Assembly (NCBI GenBank): GCA_025060635.1
Contig: JANXBN010000003.1
Span: 1-54,332, forward strand
Reading direction: 5' to 3'
Source of the DNA: Candidatus Kryptonium sp.
Lineage (GTDB): Bacteria; Bacteroidota; Ignavibacteria; Kryptoniales; Kryptoniaceae
Length of the DNA stretch: 54,332 nucleotides
Shown: positions 1 through 8,438 of the stretch, one piece after another
How the letters are laid out: each line of letters begins with the position of its first letter
Position numbering within the stretch: the stretch's first letter is position 1
Notes under the pieces: generated by a model
The model's database searches: none
What the model was told of the DNA's origin: nothing
The model's input: only the letters and a program-made list of their open reading frames with translations
Position numbers and translations under genes: made by a program

Positions 1-684
1 CATTGGGTAGCTTTACAAGTTGAATCTCCAGCGGATGTAAATATCACTTCCGTTGCGGATAAATCAAGTGTTAATTATCCTCTCCAAAACGCTCAAGACA
101 TACCTCTTCCAGTTCAAGTTACAAATATAACTGCAAAGGTCGTCGGAAGTGTGGTCAAGATAAAGATAAGAACACAAACTGAGCGAGATGATTTCCTTGG
201 TTTCAATATATACCGAAGCAAGGAAAATACAAGTTATGTTCTTGTTGGTTCTTACTTGAATCATTCAGCGTTGAAAGCTAAAGGGCTTGGTCCTTATGGT
301 GGTGAATATGAGTTTGTGGATAAGGTGGTTGAATCTGGCAAGTATTTCTACAAGATTGAGGCGGTTGGAAGGAATGGGAGTAAAGAGTTGGATGTTGTGC
401 AAGTTTTGATTGATATACCGAAGAAGTATGTTTTGCATCAGAATTATCCGAATCCATTTAATCCGACGACGACGATAGAGTTTGAATTGCCTGTATCTGC
501 AAATGTTGTTTTAGAACTTTATAACATTTCAGGTCAGAAGGTGAAAGAGTTGTTCAGTGGTAAATTGCCAGCTGGATATCACAAGGTGGTGGTTGATGGG
601 CGAGATTTAGCAAGCGGAGTTTATTTCTATGTTTTGAGGGCTAATGATTTCGTTGGTGTTAAGAAGATGGTCTTGGTGAAGTAA
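1..684 (+). CDS. T9SS-sorted surface/secreted protein, C-terminal part (5' end outside window)
   Basis: The reading frame is open from base 1, so the start lies upstream of the window. Roughly residues 45-130 of the visible part look like a fibronectin type III-like beta module (NIYRSKENTSY...YFYKIEAVGRNG). The last 85 or so residues are a type IX secretion sorting domain with the core LHQNYPNPFNP, then SGVYFYVLRA and the end VKKMVLVK. In this family the domain directs export across the outer membrane and attachment to the surface or release. The Fn3-like segment plus sorting domain closely resembles the C-terminal half of the gene at 37936, so the two are probably paralogous in this part. 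A strong terminator follows. The function of the missing N-terminal part cannot be told. Confidence 0.9.
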   Translation, partial: HWVALQVESPADVNITSVADKSSVNYPLQNAQDIPLPVQVTNITAKVVGSVVKIKIRTQTERDDFLGFNIYRSKENTSYVLVGSYLNHSALKAKGLGPYGGEYEFVDKVVESGKYFYKIEAVGRNGSKELDVVQVLIDIPKKYVLHQNYPNPFNPTTTIEFELPVSANVVLELYNISGQKVKELFSGKLPAGYHKVVVDGRDLASGVYFYVLRANDFVGVKKMVLVK

Positions 685-709
685 GGATTAATCATCCTTG
701 TTTTTGTAG

Positions 710-743
710 CCCCTCTTTACCTTCGGGTAAAGAGGGGTTTTTT
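710..743 (+). terminator. Rho-independent terminator of the first T9SS gene
   Basis: A perfect 12-bp stem (CCCCTCTTTACC at 710-721 pairing with 726-737) closes a TTCG tetraloop and is followed directly by six T residues. Confidence 0.92.
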
Positions 744-834
744 GTTTTTGAATGAGTTGAAGAATTTTTGATAATTTCTGGCGCGTTTTTATATTTGATT
801 TTGAAAAAATAAAACTAACTTAAATTTTACGAAC

Positions 835-1026
835 TTGGGAAAGTCAACTTCCAAGATAACTTCCGCGATAAAGAAAGAAATTGCTGAGTTAGTAGATAGT
901 TGGATAAAAAAGTATTTTTCTACTGATGATTTTGCCGAAATAAAGGAGATATTGGCAAAGATTGTAAGTGAGCAAATTGCTCTTGCTGAAGCACGGAGAA
1001 AGACGGAAGAGAATTTGAAATTGTAA
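835..1026 (+). CDS. Small Lys/Glu-rich helical protein, possibly a truncated remnant
   Basis: This 63-codon frame starts with TTG and has no clear Shine-Dalgarno sequence. The product is predicted helical and charged, ending in LAEARRKTEENLKL. That ending resembles the opening of coiled-coil proteins built on AEAQRKTEE-type repeats (DUF3782-like families), which are normally far longer. The frame stops just where a coiled coil would begin, and the next 200 bp show no continuation. I cannot decide between a genuine small gene and the N-terminal stub of a broken gene. It lies between two T9SS genes, after a terminator. No function is assigned. Confidence 0.35.
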   Translation: MGKSTSKITSAIKKEIAELVDSWIKKYFSTDDFAEIKEILAKIVSEQIALAEARRKTEENLKL

Positions 1027-1240
1027 GTGCGAATTATTCAAAAATCGTTTGCGTTTTAGTTGCACATTTTGTTTCAAATAACTTGCTGAAAATAAGGAAA
1101 TTATAGTCAAACAAACTATGAATGGTAAATTAAAATGTCAGTTTGTGAATTTAGGGGGAGAGAGCAATTATTTTTTGAAAATTTTGATCTAAATCCGAGA
1201 GGAGTCGTTTTAAAAATTAAAAAAAATTTATGGAACGGAA

Positions 1241-2239
1241 ATGAAAAAAATTGTCCTGTTATTCCTCGTATTTTTAGCATTGCCTTACAAATCAAGTTCG
1301 CAGGGCTATTTAAGAAATGATAGCGTTGCTACGCATACCTCTGGTATAACGATTAACGAGGTATCAGCAAGATCAGCGATAGTTGATTTTAATGCGGATG
1401 GTTCTACTTCTACGACTACAGATAGAGATGAATATATAGAAATCGTTAATAGTTCAAGTGAGCCGATTGATATAAGTGGTTGGATTTTGGGAGATAACAA
1501 TTACAATTACACGATACCTTCTGGAACAGTTTTAGGTCCAGGAAATGCTCTCGTTGTTTTTACAAATAATGCTGATGTTTCAAATTTTGATCCAGGTCCA
1601 GGAAATATAGTTTTATCAGTTCCGACTACTTCTTTTGCGTTAGCTAACACAAACGATGCTGTTGGTTTGAAGAACTCGTATGGTTTATATATAGAAGTTT
1701 ATTGGGGGACTGGCACATTAAATAGTACATTTACTTCTGGTGCAACACTTGTTGGAAGTAGAGTCAGATTAGAATCTTGGAATGAGGGTCAATCGCAGAC
1801 GCGAAATCCTGATTATACAGGTAGTTGGATACAGCATCCGACTATATCAGGTGTTGTGAATTGGTCAAGGAACAATCCAACAAGAACTTTAACTAATCCG
1901 AAGGGATCACCTGGTAGGTATAACTATGCTGACATTCCATTGCTTGTTGATTTTAAATTTTTAAACGAAGTTCCAAATTCATTTGCTTTATATCAAAATT
2001 ATCCGAATCCATTTAATCCGATTACGACGATTGAGTTTGATATAGCGAAGGAGGCAGATGTTAAATTTGAGATTTTCAATCTTAGTGGGGAAAAAGTTGT
2101 TGAGTTAATAAACAAAAGATTAAGCGCTGGTCGTTATAGCGTGGTAGTTAATCTTGGTGATATGCCAAGTGGAGTTTATTTCTACAGGTTGAAAGCTGGT
2201 GAATTTATCGGGGTTAAAAAGATGATTCTTGTTAAGTGA
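1241..2239 (+). CDS. Lamin-tail-domain protein with T9SS sorting signal
   Basis: The 332-residue product starts with a signal peptide (about residues 1-20, ending near KSSSQ). A lamin tail domain (LTD) covers about residues 35-165, shown by the pattern INEVSAR, DEYIEIVN, IDISGWILGD and GNALVVFTNN. The LTD is an Ig-like fold common in secreted bacterial proteins, often beside nucleases or adhesins; here it is the only recognisable N-terminal domain. The C-terminal 85 residues are a T9SS sorting domain (LYQNYPNPFNP, SGVYFYRLKAG, VKKMILVK). The protein should be exported through Sec and then T9SS. Start ATG 1241 is chosen because the signal peptide follows at once. No clear terminator separates it from the tRNA promoter downstream. 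Confidence 0.88.
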   Translation: MKKIVLLFLVFLALPYKSSSQGYLRNDSVATHTSGITINEVSARSAIVDFNADGSTSTTTDRDEYIEIVNSSSEPIDISGWILGDNNYNYTIPSGTVLGPGNALVVFTNNADVSNFDPGPGNIVLSVPTTSFALANTNDAVGLKNSYGLYIEVYWGTGTLNSTFTSGATLVGSRVRLESWNEGQSQTRNPDYTGSWIQHPTISGVVNWSRNNPTRTLTNPKGSPGRYNYADIPLLVDFKFLNEVPNSFALYQNYPNPFNPITTIEFDIAKEADVKFEIFNLSGEKVVELINKRLSAGRYSVVVNLGDMPSGVYFYRLKAGEFIGVKKMILVK

Positions 2240-2302
2240 TTGATAATTTGGGGCTTGGTGCGGAAGGGTTTTGTGAATCTTGTTATTGAGATAAAAAAAA
2301 TC

Positions 2303-2331
2303 TTGACTTTTTCTTTTTTTGATATTATATT
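2303..2331 (+). promoter_or_regulatory. Promoter of tRNA-Asn
   Basis: TTGACT (2303-2308), a 17-bp spacer and TATATT (2326-2331). The expected start near 2338 is about 6 bases before the mature tRNA 5' end. Confidence 0.7.
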
Positions 2332-2343
2332 TATAGTGGTTTT

Positions 2344-2416
2344 TCCGCGGTAGCTCAATTGGCAGAGCAGCTGGCTGTTAACCAGCGGGTTGCAGGTTCG
2401 AGTCCTGCCCGCGGAG
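2344..2416 (+). tRNA. tRNA-Asn (GTT)
   Basis: A 73-base cloverleaf. The acceptor stem TCCGCGG (2344-2350) pairs with CCGCGGA (2409-2415) and the discriminator base is G. The anticodon stem GCTGG/CCAGC encloses loop CTGTTAA, with anticodon GTT at 2377-2379. The T arm is GCAGG-TTCGAGT-CCTGC. The CCA end is not encoded and must be added after transcription. Confidence 0.97.
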
Positions 2417-2489
2417 CTATTGCGTTTGTTAGTTTTAAGATAACTTCCTTCTATCAAAGGGGTAAGTTTAATTGTGTTTTGAGACGAAT

Positions 2490-2715
2490 TTATTTGCTTT
2501 TTCTTTTTTCAATGATTTTTGAAAGTCGTTGCTTAAACAAATCTTTCAAGGCTTTTTCAGGTATTGGATTGGGTTTTTAGCATTTGTTTTAATTTTTTCT
2601 CGCCATGTTCTTTAAGAAGCATTCCGAAAGTGGAAGGTTTTTTGTTTGATTTTTTTCTGATTCGTTGAGATAGTGTTCTATTCAGTATAATTTCGCTGTC
2701 ATTTTTGTAAATTAA
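2490..2715 (-). pseudogene. Possible frameshifted gene remnant
   Basis: On the reverse strand one frame is open from 2715 to a TGA at 2557-2559. It encodes a basic stretch containing RTLSQRIRKKSN and FGMLLKEHGEKKLKQMLK. A second frame, open from about 2576 to a TAA at 2490-2492, continues with NPIPEKALKDLFKQRLSKI and a Lys-rich end. Joined by a frameshift near 2560-2576 they would give a helical, basic C-terminal region of about 75 residues. AT-rich DNA often gives Lys-rich translations by chance, so this is weakly supported. I do not recognise the family. Confidence 0.25.
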
Positions 2716-2755
2716 TTAATGTTGTCTGCTGCCTGATCTTTTAGCTTAAAAAACT

Positions 2756-2784
2756 TTGCAGTGTAGGAAATTTATTTTTAAATT
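2756..2784 (+). promoter_or_regulatory. Probable galT promoter
   Basis: TTGCAG (2756-2761), a 17-bp spacer and TAAATT (2779-2784). The predicted transcript start near 2791 gives a 20-base leader before the galT ATG. Confidence 0.45.
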
Positions 2785-2810
2785 AAGGCAAATAAAATTA
2801 TGCGAAGTAA

Positions 2811-3812
2811 ATGCCTGAATTTAGACAAAACAGGGCAACAAAGAATTGGGTGATCGTCGCAACAGAGCGAGCTAAAAGACCGCATGATTTCCTTGTCAAG
2901 GAAGAATTGAAGCAATTACCTGAATTTGATCCGAATTGTCCGTTTTGTCCTGGCAATGAGCAAATGACTCCACCTGAAGTTTTAAGGGTTGATAAAAACA
3001 ATCAATGGCAAATAAGGGTTGTCCCAAATAAGTATTCGGCGCTTGTATCAGATATTGAATTGAAAAGAGAAATGAAATTTCAATTCTTCAGGAAGATAAC
3101 TGGCTATGGGTTTCATTATGTTATAATTGAAACGCCGAAGCATAATTTAACCATTGCAACGATGACACCAGAAGAGGTTTGCGAAATTTTTAAAACTTAT
3201 TTGAAACTTTACAAAAAGTTCATGTCTGAATCAAATATCAACACCGTTATAATTTTCAGAAATAACGGAAAACGAGCAGGGACCTCACTTGAACATCCAC
3301 ATTCGCAGTTAATAGCAAGCCCAATTGTCCCAACTCACATTAGACATTTACTTGAAGAGGCAACAAGATATTATGATGATCATGGCAGTTGTGTCTTTTG
3401 TGATATGATAAAAATTGAAATATATTCCAATGAGAGAGTCGTATATGAAGATGAAAACTTTGTTGTAATTGAGCCGTTTGCTTCTATTTCTCCGTTTGAA
3501 ACTTGGATTATGCCGAAAAAACATAATGCTTGTTTCGGAAACATCACGGAGGCTGAAGCTTGTGAAATTGCCTTTGTTGTTTATTTGGTCTTGAGGCAAC
3601 TTTATGAAAAACTTAACAATCCTGATTATAATTATGTGATCCATTCATCTCCATTTAAAGACGCCAACGAAGAATTTTATCATTGGTATATTCAGATTTT
3701 ACCTCGGCTTACTATTCCAGCTGGTTTTGAGCTCGGGTCGGGAATTTATATCACCACTGCTTTACCTGAGGAAACAGCAAAGTTTTTAAAAATAAATAAA
3801 GGTGCAAATTAA
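2811..3812 (+). CDS. galT: Galactose-1-phosphate uridylyltransferase (GalT, HIT superfamily)
   Basis: The 333-residue protein has the two-lobed GalT layout. GalT transfers UMP between UDP-glucose and galactose 1-phosphate in the Leloir pathway. Seen in the sequence: N-terminal NWVIVATERAKRPHDF, the CPFCPGNE zinc site at about residues 43-50, the active-site motif HPHSQ at about residues 163-167 (central His is the uridylylated nucleophile), a second CxxC (CVFC) near residue 195, and a C-terminal HWYIQILPR motif typical of the second HIT-like half. Divergent members of this family act on other nucleotides (ADP-sugar or sulfate chemistry), so the exact substrate is inferred. Start ATG 2811 lacks a strong ribosome site. 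The zinc-ribbon gene begins right after its stop. Confidence 0.9.
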   Translation: MPEFRQNRATKNWVIVATERAKRPHDFLVKEELKQLPEFDPNCPFCPGNEQMTPPEVLRVDKNNQWQIRVVPNKYSALVSDIELKREMKFQFFRKITGYGFHYVIIETPKHNLTIATMTPEEVCEIFKTYLKLYKKFMSESNINTVIIFRNNGKRAGTSLEHPHSQLIASPIVPTHIRHLLEEATRYYDDHGSCVFCDMIKIEIYSNERVVYEDENFVVIEPFASISPFETWIMPKKHNACFGNITEAEACEIAFVVYLVLRQLYEKLNNPDYNYVIHSSPFKDANEEFYHWYIQILPRLTIPAGFELGSGIYITTALPEETAKFLKINKGAN

Positions 3813-4136
3813 ATGCGTCTTGAGGCTTGTCCACACTGTGGCAAATTCGGAACATTGCATAGGTCAAGGTCAAGAAATATGTATGAAAAATTGGTTAAAT
3901 TTTTTCTGCCATACAAAATTTACAAATGCAGTGAATGTGGATGGCGTGGATTTAGATATATTGGATGGACGACGAAGATCTTTGGAAGTGGTGTCAAAGG
4001 GAGAAGAAGAATCGCTAGATGGAAATTATATCTGTTCATTTTCATAATCTTTGCTTTGGTGTTTTTTGCTTATAGAAATTTTGAAAAGATAGGCACAACG
4101 CTTGCACCAATTGTTAAAGAAATTTTGCAAAGGTGA
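3813..4136 (+). CDS. Small zinc-ribbon membrane protein
   Basis: The 107-residue product has two Cys pairs, CPHCG (about residue 6) and CSECGW (about residue 39), which should form a zinc ribbon. A single hydrophobic segment follows at about residues 69-87 ([19 protein letters not shown]). A basic patch (KGRRRIAR) before this segment suggests the N-terminal ribbon stays in the cytoplasm. Its ATG abuts the galT stop, and its own stop (4134-4136) lies just before the purL ATG, so it sits within a galT-purL operon. I do not recognise a named family. The short distance suggests translational coupling, but no functional link can be read. Confidence 0.75.
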   Translation: MRLEACPHCGKFGTLHRSRSRNMYEKLVKFFLPYKIYKCSECGWRGFRYIGWTTKIFGSGVKGRRRIARWKLYLFIFIIFALVFFAYRNFEKIGTTLAPIVKEILQR

Positions 4137-4138
4137 AA

Positions 4139-6355
4139 ATGAACAAGAGAGAACTTGCAATTGAACTTGGTTTGACTTCTGAGGAATACGACAGGATAAT
4201 TCAACTTATAGGGCGTGAACCTACTGTTGAAGAGCTTGGGATGTTTAGTGTGATGTGGAGCGAACATTGTAGCTATAAAAATTCCATCGCTGTGCTTAAA
4301 ACTTTGCCAAGAAGCGGGGGAAGATTGCTCGTTTCAGCGGGAGAAGAAAACGCTGGGCTTGTAGATATAGGTGATGGACTTGCGATCGCTTTTAAAATTG
4401 AATCTCATAACCATCCGTCGGCAATTGAACCATATCAAGGTGCAGCAACTGGAGTCGGTGGGATATTGAGAGATATTTTTACAATGGGAGCGAGACCGAT
4501 TGCGATTGTGGATTCACTTAGATTTGGAGATTTGTCAAATCCCCGTGTTAAGTATCTCTTTAATGGCGTCGTAAAAGGTATAGCTGATTACGGAAATAGT
4601 TTCGGATGTCCAACTGTGGCAGGTGAAGTTTACTTTGATAAAAGTTATACTCAAAATCCACTTGTAAATGCGATGGCTGTTGGGATCGTGGAGCATGACA
4701 GAATTGTTCGCGCTGTTGCGAAAGGTGAAGGTAATCCTGTTTTAATAGTCGGATCAAGCACAGGACGAGATGGGATCCACGGAGCAACCTTCGCATCTGA
4801 AGAAATAAGCGAAAAATCAGAATCAAAGAGACCATCTGTTCAAGTTGGGGATCCGTTTGCGGAAAAACTTTTACTTGAGGCAACACTTGAAGCGATAGAA
4901 ACTGGCTATGTCGTCGGAATTCAAGATATGGGCGCAGCAGGGATAACTTGTTCAACTAGTGAAATGAGCGCAAGAGGAAAAAGTGGTATGGAGATAGACC
5001 TTGACCTTGTTCCAGTTCGTGAGAAAGGGATGACAGCTTATGAAATTTTGCTTTCGGAATCACAAGAGAGAATGTTAATGGTGGTGCAAAAGGGATTTGA
5101 AGATAAAATAATTGAGATTTTCAAAAAATGGGATTTAAATGCTTCCATCATCGGTCATGTGACAAGCGATGGTATGTTGAAGATAAAAAAAGATGGAAAA
5201 ATCGTTGTTAACATTCCTGCGGATTCCCTTGTCGTCGGAGGTGGTGCACCTGTTTATTATAGAGATTCAAAAGAGCCAGAATATCTTAAAAAAGTTAGAG
5301 ATTTTAATCCATACGAGATTCCTCAACCAAGCGATTTGAACGAAGTATTTTTAAAATTGATCTCTTCTCCGAATATAGCAAGCAAGGAATGGGTTTATCA
5401 GCAATATGACACGATGGTGAGAACAAATACTGTTGTTTTGCCAGGCGGGGATGCATCTGTTATAAGAATTAAGGAAACGAATAAAGCAATTTCAATTAAA
5501 GCAGATTGCAACGCAAGATATGTTTATCTTAATCCATATCGTGGTGCGATGATAGCGGTTGCGGAATCAGCAAGAAATGTCGTTTGCACAGGAGCAGAAC
5601 CAGTTGCAATTACAAATTGTCTGAACTTTGGAAATCCGTATAAGCCAGAGATATTTTGGCAATTTAAAGAAGCAGTCCGTGGAATGGGCGATGCTTGTAG
5701 ATTTTTTAACACTCCAGTAACTGGTGGTAATGTAAGCTTTTACAATGAAAGTCCCGATGGAGCTGTTTATCCAACGCCAGTTATTGGGATGCTTGGAATT
5801 ATTGATGATTTAAAGTTTGTGACAACTGCAAATTTCAAAGAACCAGGAGATATCATCGTTCTTCTTGGAAAAAATACTGACGAGATTGGTGGGAGCGAGT
5901 ATCTTGCTTGGATTTATGATAAAGTTTTAGGTGATGCACCAGAAATTGATCTTGAACTTGAAAAAAAAGTTCAAAAGGCATGTCTTGAAGGTATACGGCT
6001 TGGGCTTGTGAAGTCCGCGCATGATGTTTCAGATGGTGGTATTGCTGTTGCACTTGCTGAATGTTGTATAATTGATAAGGAAAATATTTTAGGTTGTGAG
6101 GTTAAACTTAAAGATGAAATTCGCCCGGACTTCTTATTGTTTGGTGAGGGTCAGTCAAGAATAATAGTTACCGTCGTTCCCGAAAATTTGAGAAAGTTTG
6201 AAGATATATGTCTTGCCAATGAAGTTCCATATTCTGTAATTGGGGTAGTAACGGAAACGAAGAAGATAAAGATAAACGATTGGATTGAACTTGATATTGA
6301 GCAAGTTGCTGATTTATACTATAACTCAATCCGAAGGATTATGGAGGTTGTTTGA
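4139..6355 (+). CDS. purL: Phosphoribosylformylglycinamidine synthase subunit PurL
   Basis: The 738-residue protein matches the small, stand-alone PurL of Gram-positive and FCB bacteria. PurL converts FGAR to FGAM with ATP and ammonia in step four of purine synthesis and normally works with PurQ and PurS, which are not in this window. Seen motifs: [11 protein letters not shown] (residues about 38-48), [25 protein letters not shown] in the ATP/FGAR site, [13 protein letters not shown] in the middle, and [20 protein letters not shown] in the second half. I prefer ATG 4139 over GTG 4133 because AAGG at about 4129-4133 gives a normal spacing to the ATG. No terminator follows; the next transcript, a tRNA, converges. 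Confidence 0.96.
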   Translation: MNKRELAIELGLTSEEYDRIIQLIGREPTVEELGMFSVMWSEHCSYKNSIAVLKTLPRSGGRLLVSAGEENAGLVDIGDGLAIAFKIESHNHPSAIEPYQGAATGVGGILRDIFTMGARPIAIVDSLRFGDLSNPRVKYLFNGVVKGIADYGNSFGCPTVAGEVYFDKSYTQNPLVNAMAVGIVEHDRIVRAVAKGEGNPVLIVGSSTGRDGIHGATFASEEISEKSESKRPSVQVGDPFAEKLLLEATLEAIETGYVVGIQDMGAAGITCSTSEMSARGKSGMEIDLDLVPVREKGMTAYEILLSESQERMLMVVQKGFEDKIIEIFKKWDLNASIIGHVTSDGMLKIKKDGKIVVNIPADSLVVGGGAPVYYRDSKEPEYLKKVRDFNPYEIPQPSDLNEVFLKLISSPNIASKEWVYQQYDTMVRTNTVVLPGGDASVIRIKETNKAISIKADCNARYVYLNPYRGAMIAVAESARNVVCTGAEPVAITNCLNFGNPYKPEIFWQFKEAVRGMGDACRFFNTPVTGGNVSFYNESPDGAVYPTPVIGMLGIIDDLKFVTTANFKEPGDIIVLLGKNTDEIGGSEYLAWIYDKVLGDAPEIDLELEKKVQKACLEGIRLGLVKSAHDVSDGGIAVALAECCIIDKENILGCEVKLKDEIRPDFLLFGEGQSRIIVTVVPENLRKFEDICLANEVPYSVIGVVTETKKIKINDWIELDIEQVADLYYNSIRRIMEVV

Positions 6356-6366
6356 AAAAAAATTTG

Positions 6367-6440
6367 TGGGCCCTGGAGGACTCGAACCTCCGACCCGCTG
6401 ATTATGAGTCAGCTGCTCTGACCAACTGAGCTAAGGGCCC
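6367..6440 (-). tRNA. tRNA with CAT anticodon, probably tRNA-Ile2
   Basis: A 74-base reverse-strand cloverleaf. Acceptor stem GGGCCCT pairs with AGGGCCC and the discriminator is A. The anticodon loop is CTCATAA (CAT) and the T arm is GGAGG-TTCGAGT-CCTCC. No CCA is encoded. The C4-G69 and C5-G68 acceptor pairs are those known to be recognised by the lysidine synthetase TilS in tRNA-Ile2, and differ from E. coli elongator Met. So this tRNA probably reads AUA after modification. Elongator Met remains possible. Confidence 0.93.
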
Positions 6441-6457
6441 GTTGAATGTTCGGTATT

Positions 6458-6486
6458 AATTTAAAAAATTTGAACGAAAAAGTCAA
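6458..6486 (-). promoter_or_regulatory. Promoter of the reverse CAT tRNA
   Basis: On the reverse strand, TTGACT (6481-6486), a 17-bp spacer and TAAATT (6458-6463). The predicted start is about 10 bases before the tRNA 5' end at 6440. Confidence 0.65.
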
Positions 6487-6527
6487 GATTTTGCTTTTTT
6501 TGGTTAAACAAAATTACACAAAAACGC

Positions 6528-7589
6528 ATGGTTTCAAGATTACGCTCAATAGATTGGTTTGATGGAAAAGTGAGATTTATTGACCAAACAAAATTGCCAA
6601 CGGAACTTGTCATAGTTGAAACGGATGATCATAAGGTTTTGATTGAGGCGATAAAGAAGCTCAAGATCCGTGGGGCTCCAGCTATTGGGATCGCTGCAGG
6701 ATTTGGGATTTACCTTGGAATAAAGAACTTTAATGAAGATGACAAAGAAAAGTTGAAAATTTCTTTTGAAAATGTATGTGATGAATTTGCAAAGACGAGA
6801 CCAACGGCGGTAAATTTGTTTTGGGCTATTGAAAGGATGAAAAATGTATTTCATAAAAATTTTGCTCTTGATGTGGACGAAATAAAAAATAAACTTCTTG
6901 ATGAGGCGCTTTCAATACAAAAGGATGATATCCAAATGTGTAAACAGATCGGATTGAACGGTGCAATGTTGATCCCGGATAAGGCAAATATCTTAACACA
7001 TTGCAATACTGGTTGGCTTGCAACTGGGGACTATGGGACTGCGCTTGGTGTAATTTACACTGCTTTTGAACAGGGGAAAAAGATCAAAGTTTATGTTGAT
7101 GAGACAAGACCGCTTCTGCAAGGAGCTCGGCTTACGACATGGGAGCTGATGCAGAGGGGAATTGAAACGATTTTGATCACAGATAACATGGCTTCTTATC
7201 TTATGAAACTTGGAAAAGTTGACTGTGTGATCGTTGGTGCTGATAGAGTTGCTTTAAACGGCGATACTGCAAATAAAATTGGTACATATGGGCTTGCGAT
7301 ATCAGCAAAGTATCACGGCATACCTTTCTATGTCGCTTGTCCAACTTCTTCAATTGATTTCAATATAAAAACTGGGGATGAGATACCAATTGAGGAGCGA
7401 GGTTCGGAGGAAATCGTAGAATTCATGGGCAAGAGAATTGCGCCAGAAGGCGTTAAGACATTTTCACCGGCTTTTGATGTCACTCCGAACGATTTGATAA
7501 GCGCAATTATAACAGAGCATGGGGTTATATATCCACCTTTTGAAGAAAACATTCGGAAATTGAAGGAAAAAATTTCTTTTCGTGATTAG
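6528..7589 (+). CDS. mtnA: S-methyl-5-thioribose-1-phosphate isomerase MtnA
   Basis: The 353-residue protein is a full-length MtnA. It interconverts methylthioribose 1-phosphate and methylthioribulose 1-phosphate in methionine salvage. Seen motifs: KIRGAPAIGIAAGFG (substrate loop), THCNTGWLATGDYGTALG (catalytic Cys), DETRPLLQGARLT, and GADRVALNGDTANKIGTY (catalytic Asp). The C-terminal FDVTP and ITEHGV motifs are also present. The recO start codon follows directly after its stop, so the two are probably co-transcribed. No other salvage gene lies nearby. A second, diverged member of the same superfamily lies at 14646. Confidence 0.96.
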   Translation: MVSRLRSIDWFDGKVRFIDQTKLPTELVIVETDDHKVLIEAIKKLKIRGAPAIGIAAGFGIYLGIKNFNEDDKEKLKISFENVCDEFAKTRPTAVNLFWAIERMKNVFHKNFALDVDEIKNKLLDEALSIQKDDIQMCKQIGLNGAMLIPDKANILTHCNTGWLATGDYGTALGVIYTAFEQGKKIKVYVDETRPLLQGARLTTWELMQRGIETILITDNMASYLMKLGKVDCVIVGADRVALNGDTANKIGTYGLAISAKYHGIPFYVACPTSSIDFNIKTGDEIPIEERGSEEIVEFMGKRIAPEGVKTFSPAFDVTPNDLISAIITEHGVIYPPFEENIRKLKEKISFRD

Positions 7590-8357
7590 ATGCTCAGCAA
7601 AACGGAAGCAGTTGTGTTAAAAGCGATGAAGTATAGGGAAACGAGCAAGATTGTAACTTTGTACACTAAAAAATTTGGCAAGATGAATGTAATTGCCAAG
7701 GGGGCGATGCTTACAACGAGCAAATTCGGAGCATCGCTTGAACCTATGTCTTACATCCTTGCTGTGTTATACAAAAAGGAAACAAGAGAACTTCAATTTC
7801 TTTCGCAAGCGGATATAGTTAAACCTTTTTTGAATCTTTATTCTAACTATGTTAAGATGACGCTTGGGCTTTCAATTTGTGAGATCGTTTATAAGTTGAT
7901 CAAGTTTGAAGAAGAAAATGTAAAGATTTTTAAATTACTTGTTGACACGCTTGATAAACTTGACTTGGCCGAGAAAAACGAGATAAACTTGCTGTGGTTC
8001 TTTCTTGTTCATTTGCTTGAGGAAAGCGGTTTCAAAATTAATTTCAATTACTGCATCGCTTGTGGTCAAAAATTTAAAGATGAAAACTTAACTCAGAAGG
8101 TAGTTTTTCTACCTGATAAAGGTGGGTTTTTGTGCTCAAAATGTGCCTCTGGATTGGAGGTGGGCGTTTTTTATTCCGTTGCCACATATAAAAGTTTAAG
8201 TTGGATTGAAAGAGCAAAAGTTGAAAATGTAACAAATTTGAAACTTGCAAGTAATATAAATAATGAGATACAAAACTTGTTGACCAGCTATATGCGTGAG
8301 CACTTTGACGAGCCAGTGAATTTGAAATCGCTTGAAATTTATTATAAATTAAAGTGA
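7590..8357 (+). CDS. recO: DNA repair protein RecO
   Basis: The 255-residue protein has the three-part RecO layout. An OB fold fills residues 1-80 (TEAVVLKAMKYRETSKIVTLYTKK, with GKMNVIAKGA), followed by a helical middle and a four-Cys zinc finger (CIACGQKF and CSKCASG at about residues 150-185). A C-terminal RecO helix ends in the usual LKSLEIYYKLK. RecO with RecR loads RecA onto SSB-coated single-stranded DNA. Its ATG abuts the mtnA stop. Length and motif order are normal. Confidence 0.93.
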   Translation: MLSKTEAVVLKAMKYRETSKIVTLYTKKFGKMNVIAKGAMLTTSKFGASLEPMSYILAVLYKKETRELQFLSQADIVKPFLNLYSNYVKMTLGLSICEIVYKLIKFEEENVKIFKLLVDTLDKLDLAEKNEINLLWFFLVHLLEESGFKINFNYCIACGQKFKDENLTQKVVFLPDKGGFLCSKCASGLEVGVFYSVATYKSLSWIERAKVENVTNLKLASNINNEIQNLLTSYMREHFDEPVNLKSLEIYYKLK

Positions 8358-8438
8358 AACAAAGTAGGTTTATAGTCCGTTATTATTTATGATGAAATTT
8401 AATTAAAAACAAAAACCTTGGTTGGAGGCAAAGAAACC

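Larger units (their letters stand above)
2417..2810. other. 394-bp region without an intact gene
   Basis: Between tRNA-Asn and galT there is no convincing intact gene. It contains a probable galT promoter near its end (2756-2784) and a reverse-strand stretch (2490-2715) that reads like two pieces of a coding sequence in different frames. No terminator with a stable stem was found after the tRNA, and no copy of the tRNA 3' end that would mark an integration site. Confidence 0.6.

Noticed and set aside
1135-1320. Short forward frame of 61 codons before the lamin-tail gene
   Set aside because: It overlaps the signal-peptide-encoding start of the real gene in another frame, has no ribosome site and no domain.
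2359-2580. Forward frame starting inside tRNA-Asn
   Set aside because: The N-terminal VNQRVAGSSPARGA is the familiar false translation of tRNA sequence; the rest is AT-rich noise.
6367-6440. Reading the CAT tRNA as initiator Met
   Set aside because: It pairs G1-C72 fully and lacks the three G-C pairs at the anticodon stem base typical of initiator tRNA; its stem reads GCTGA/TCAGC.
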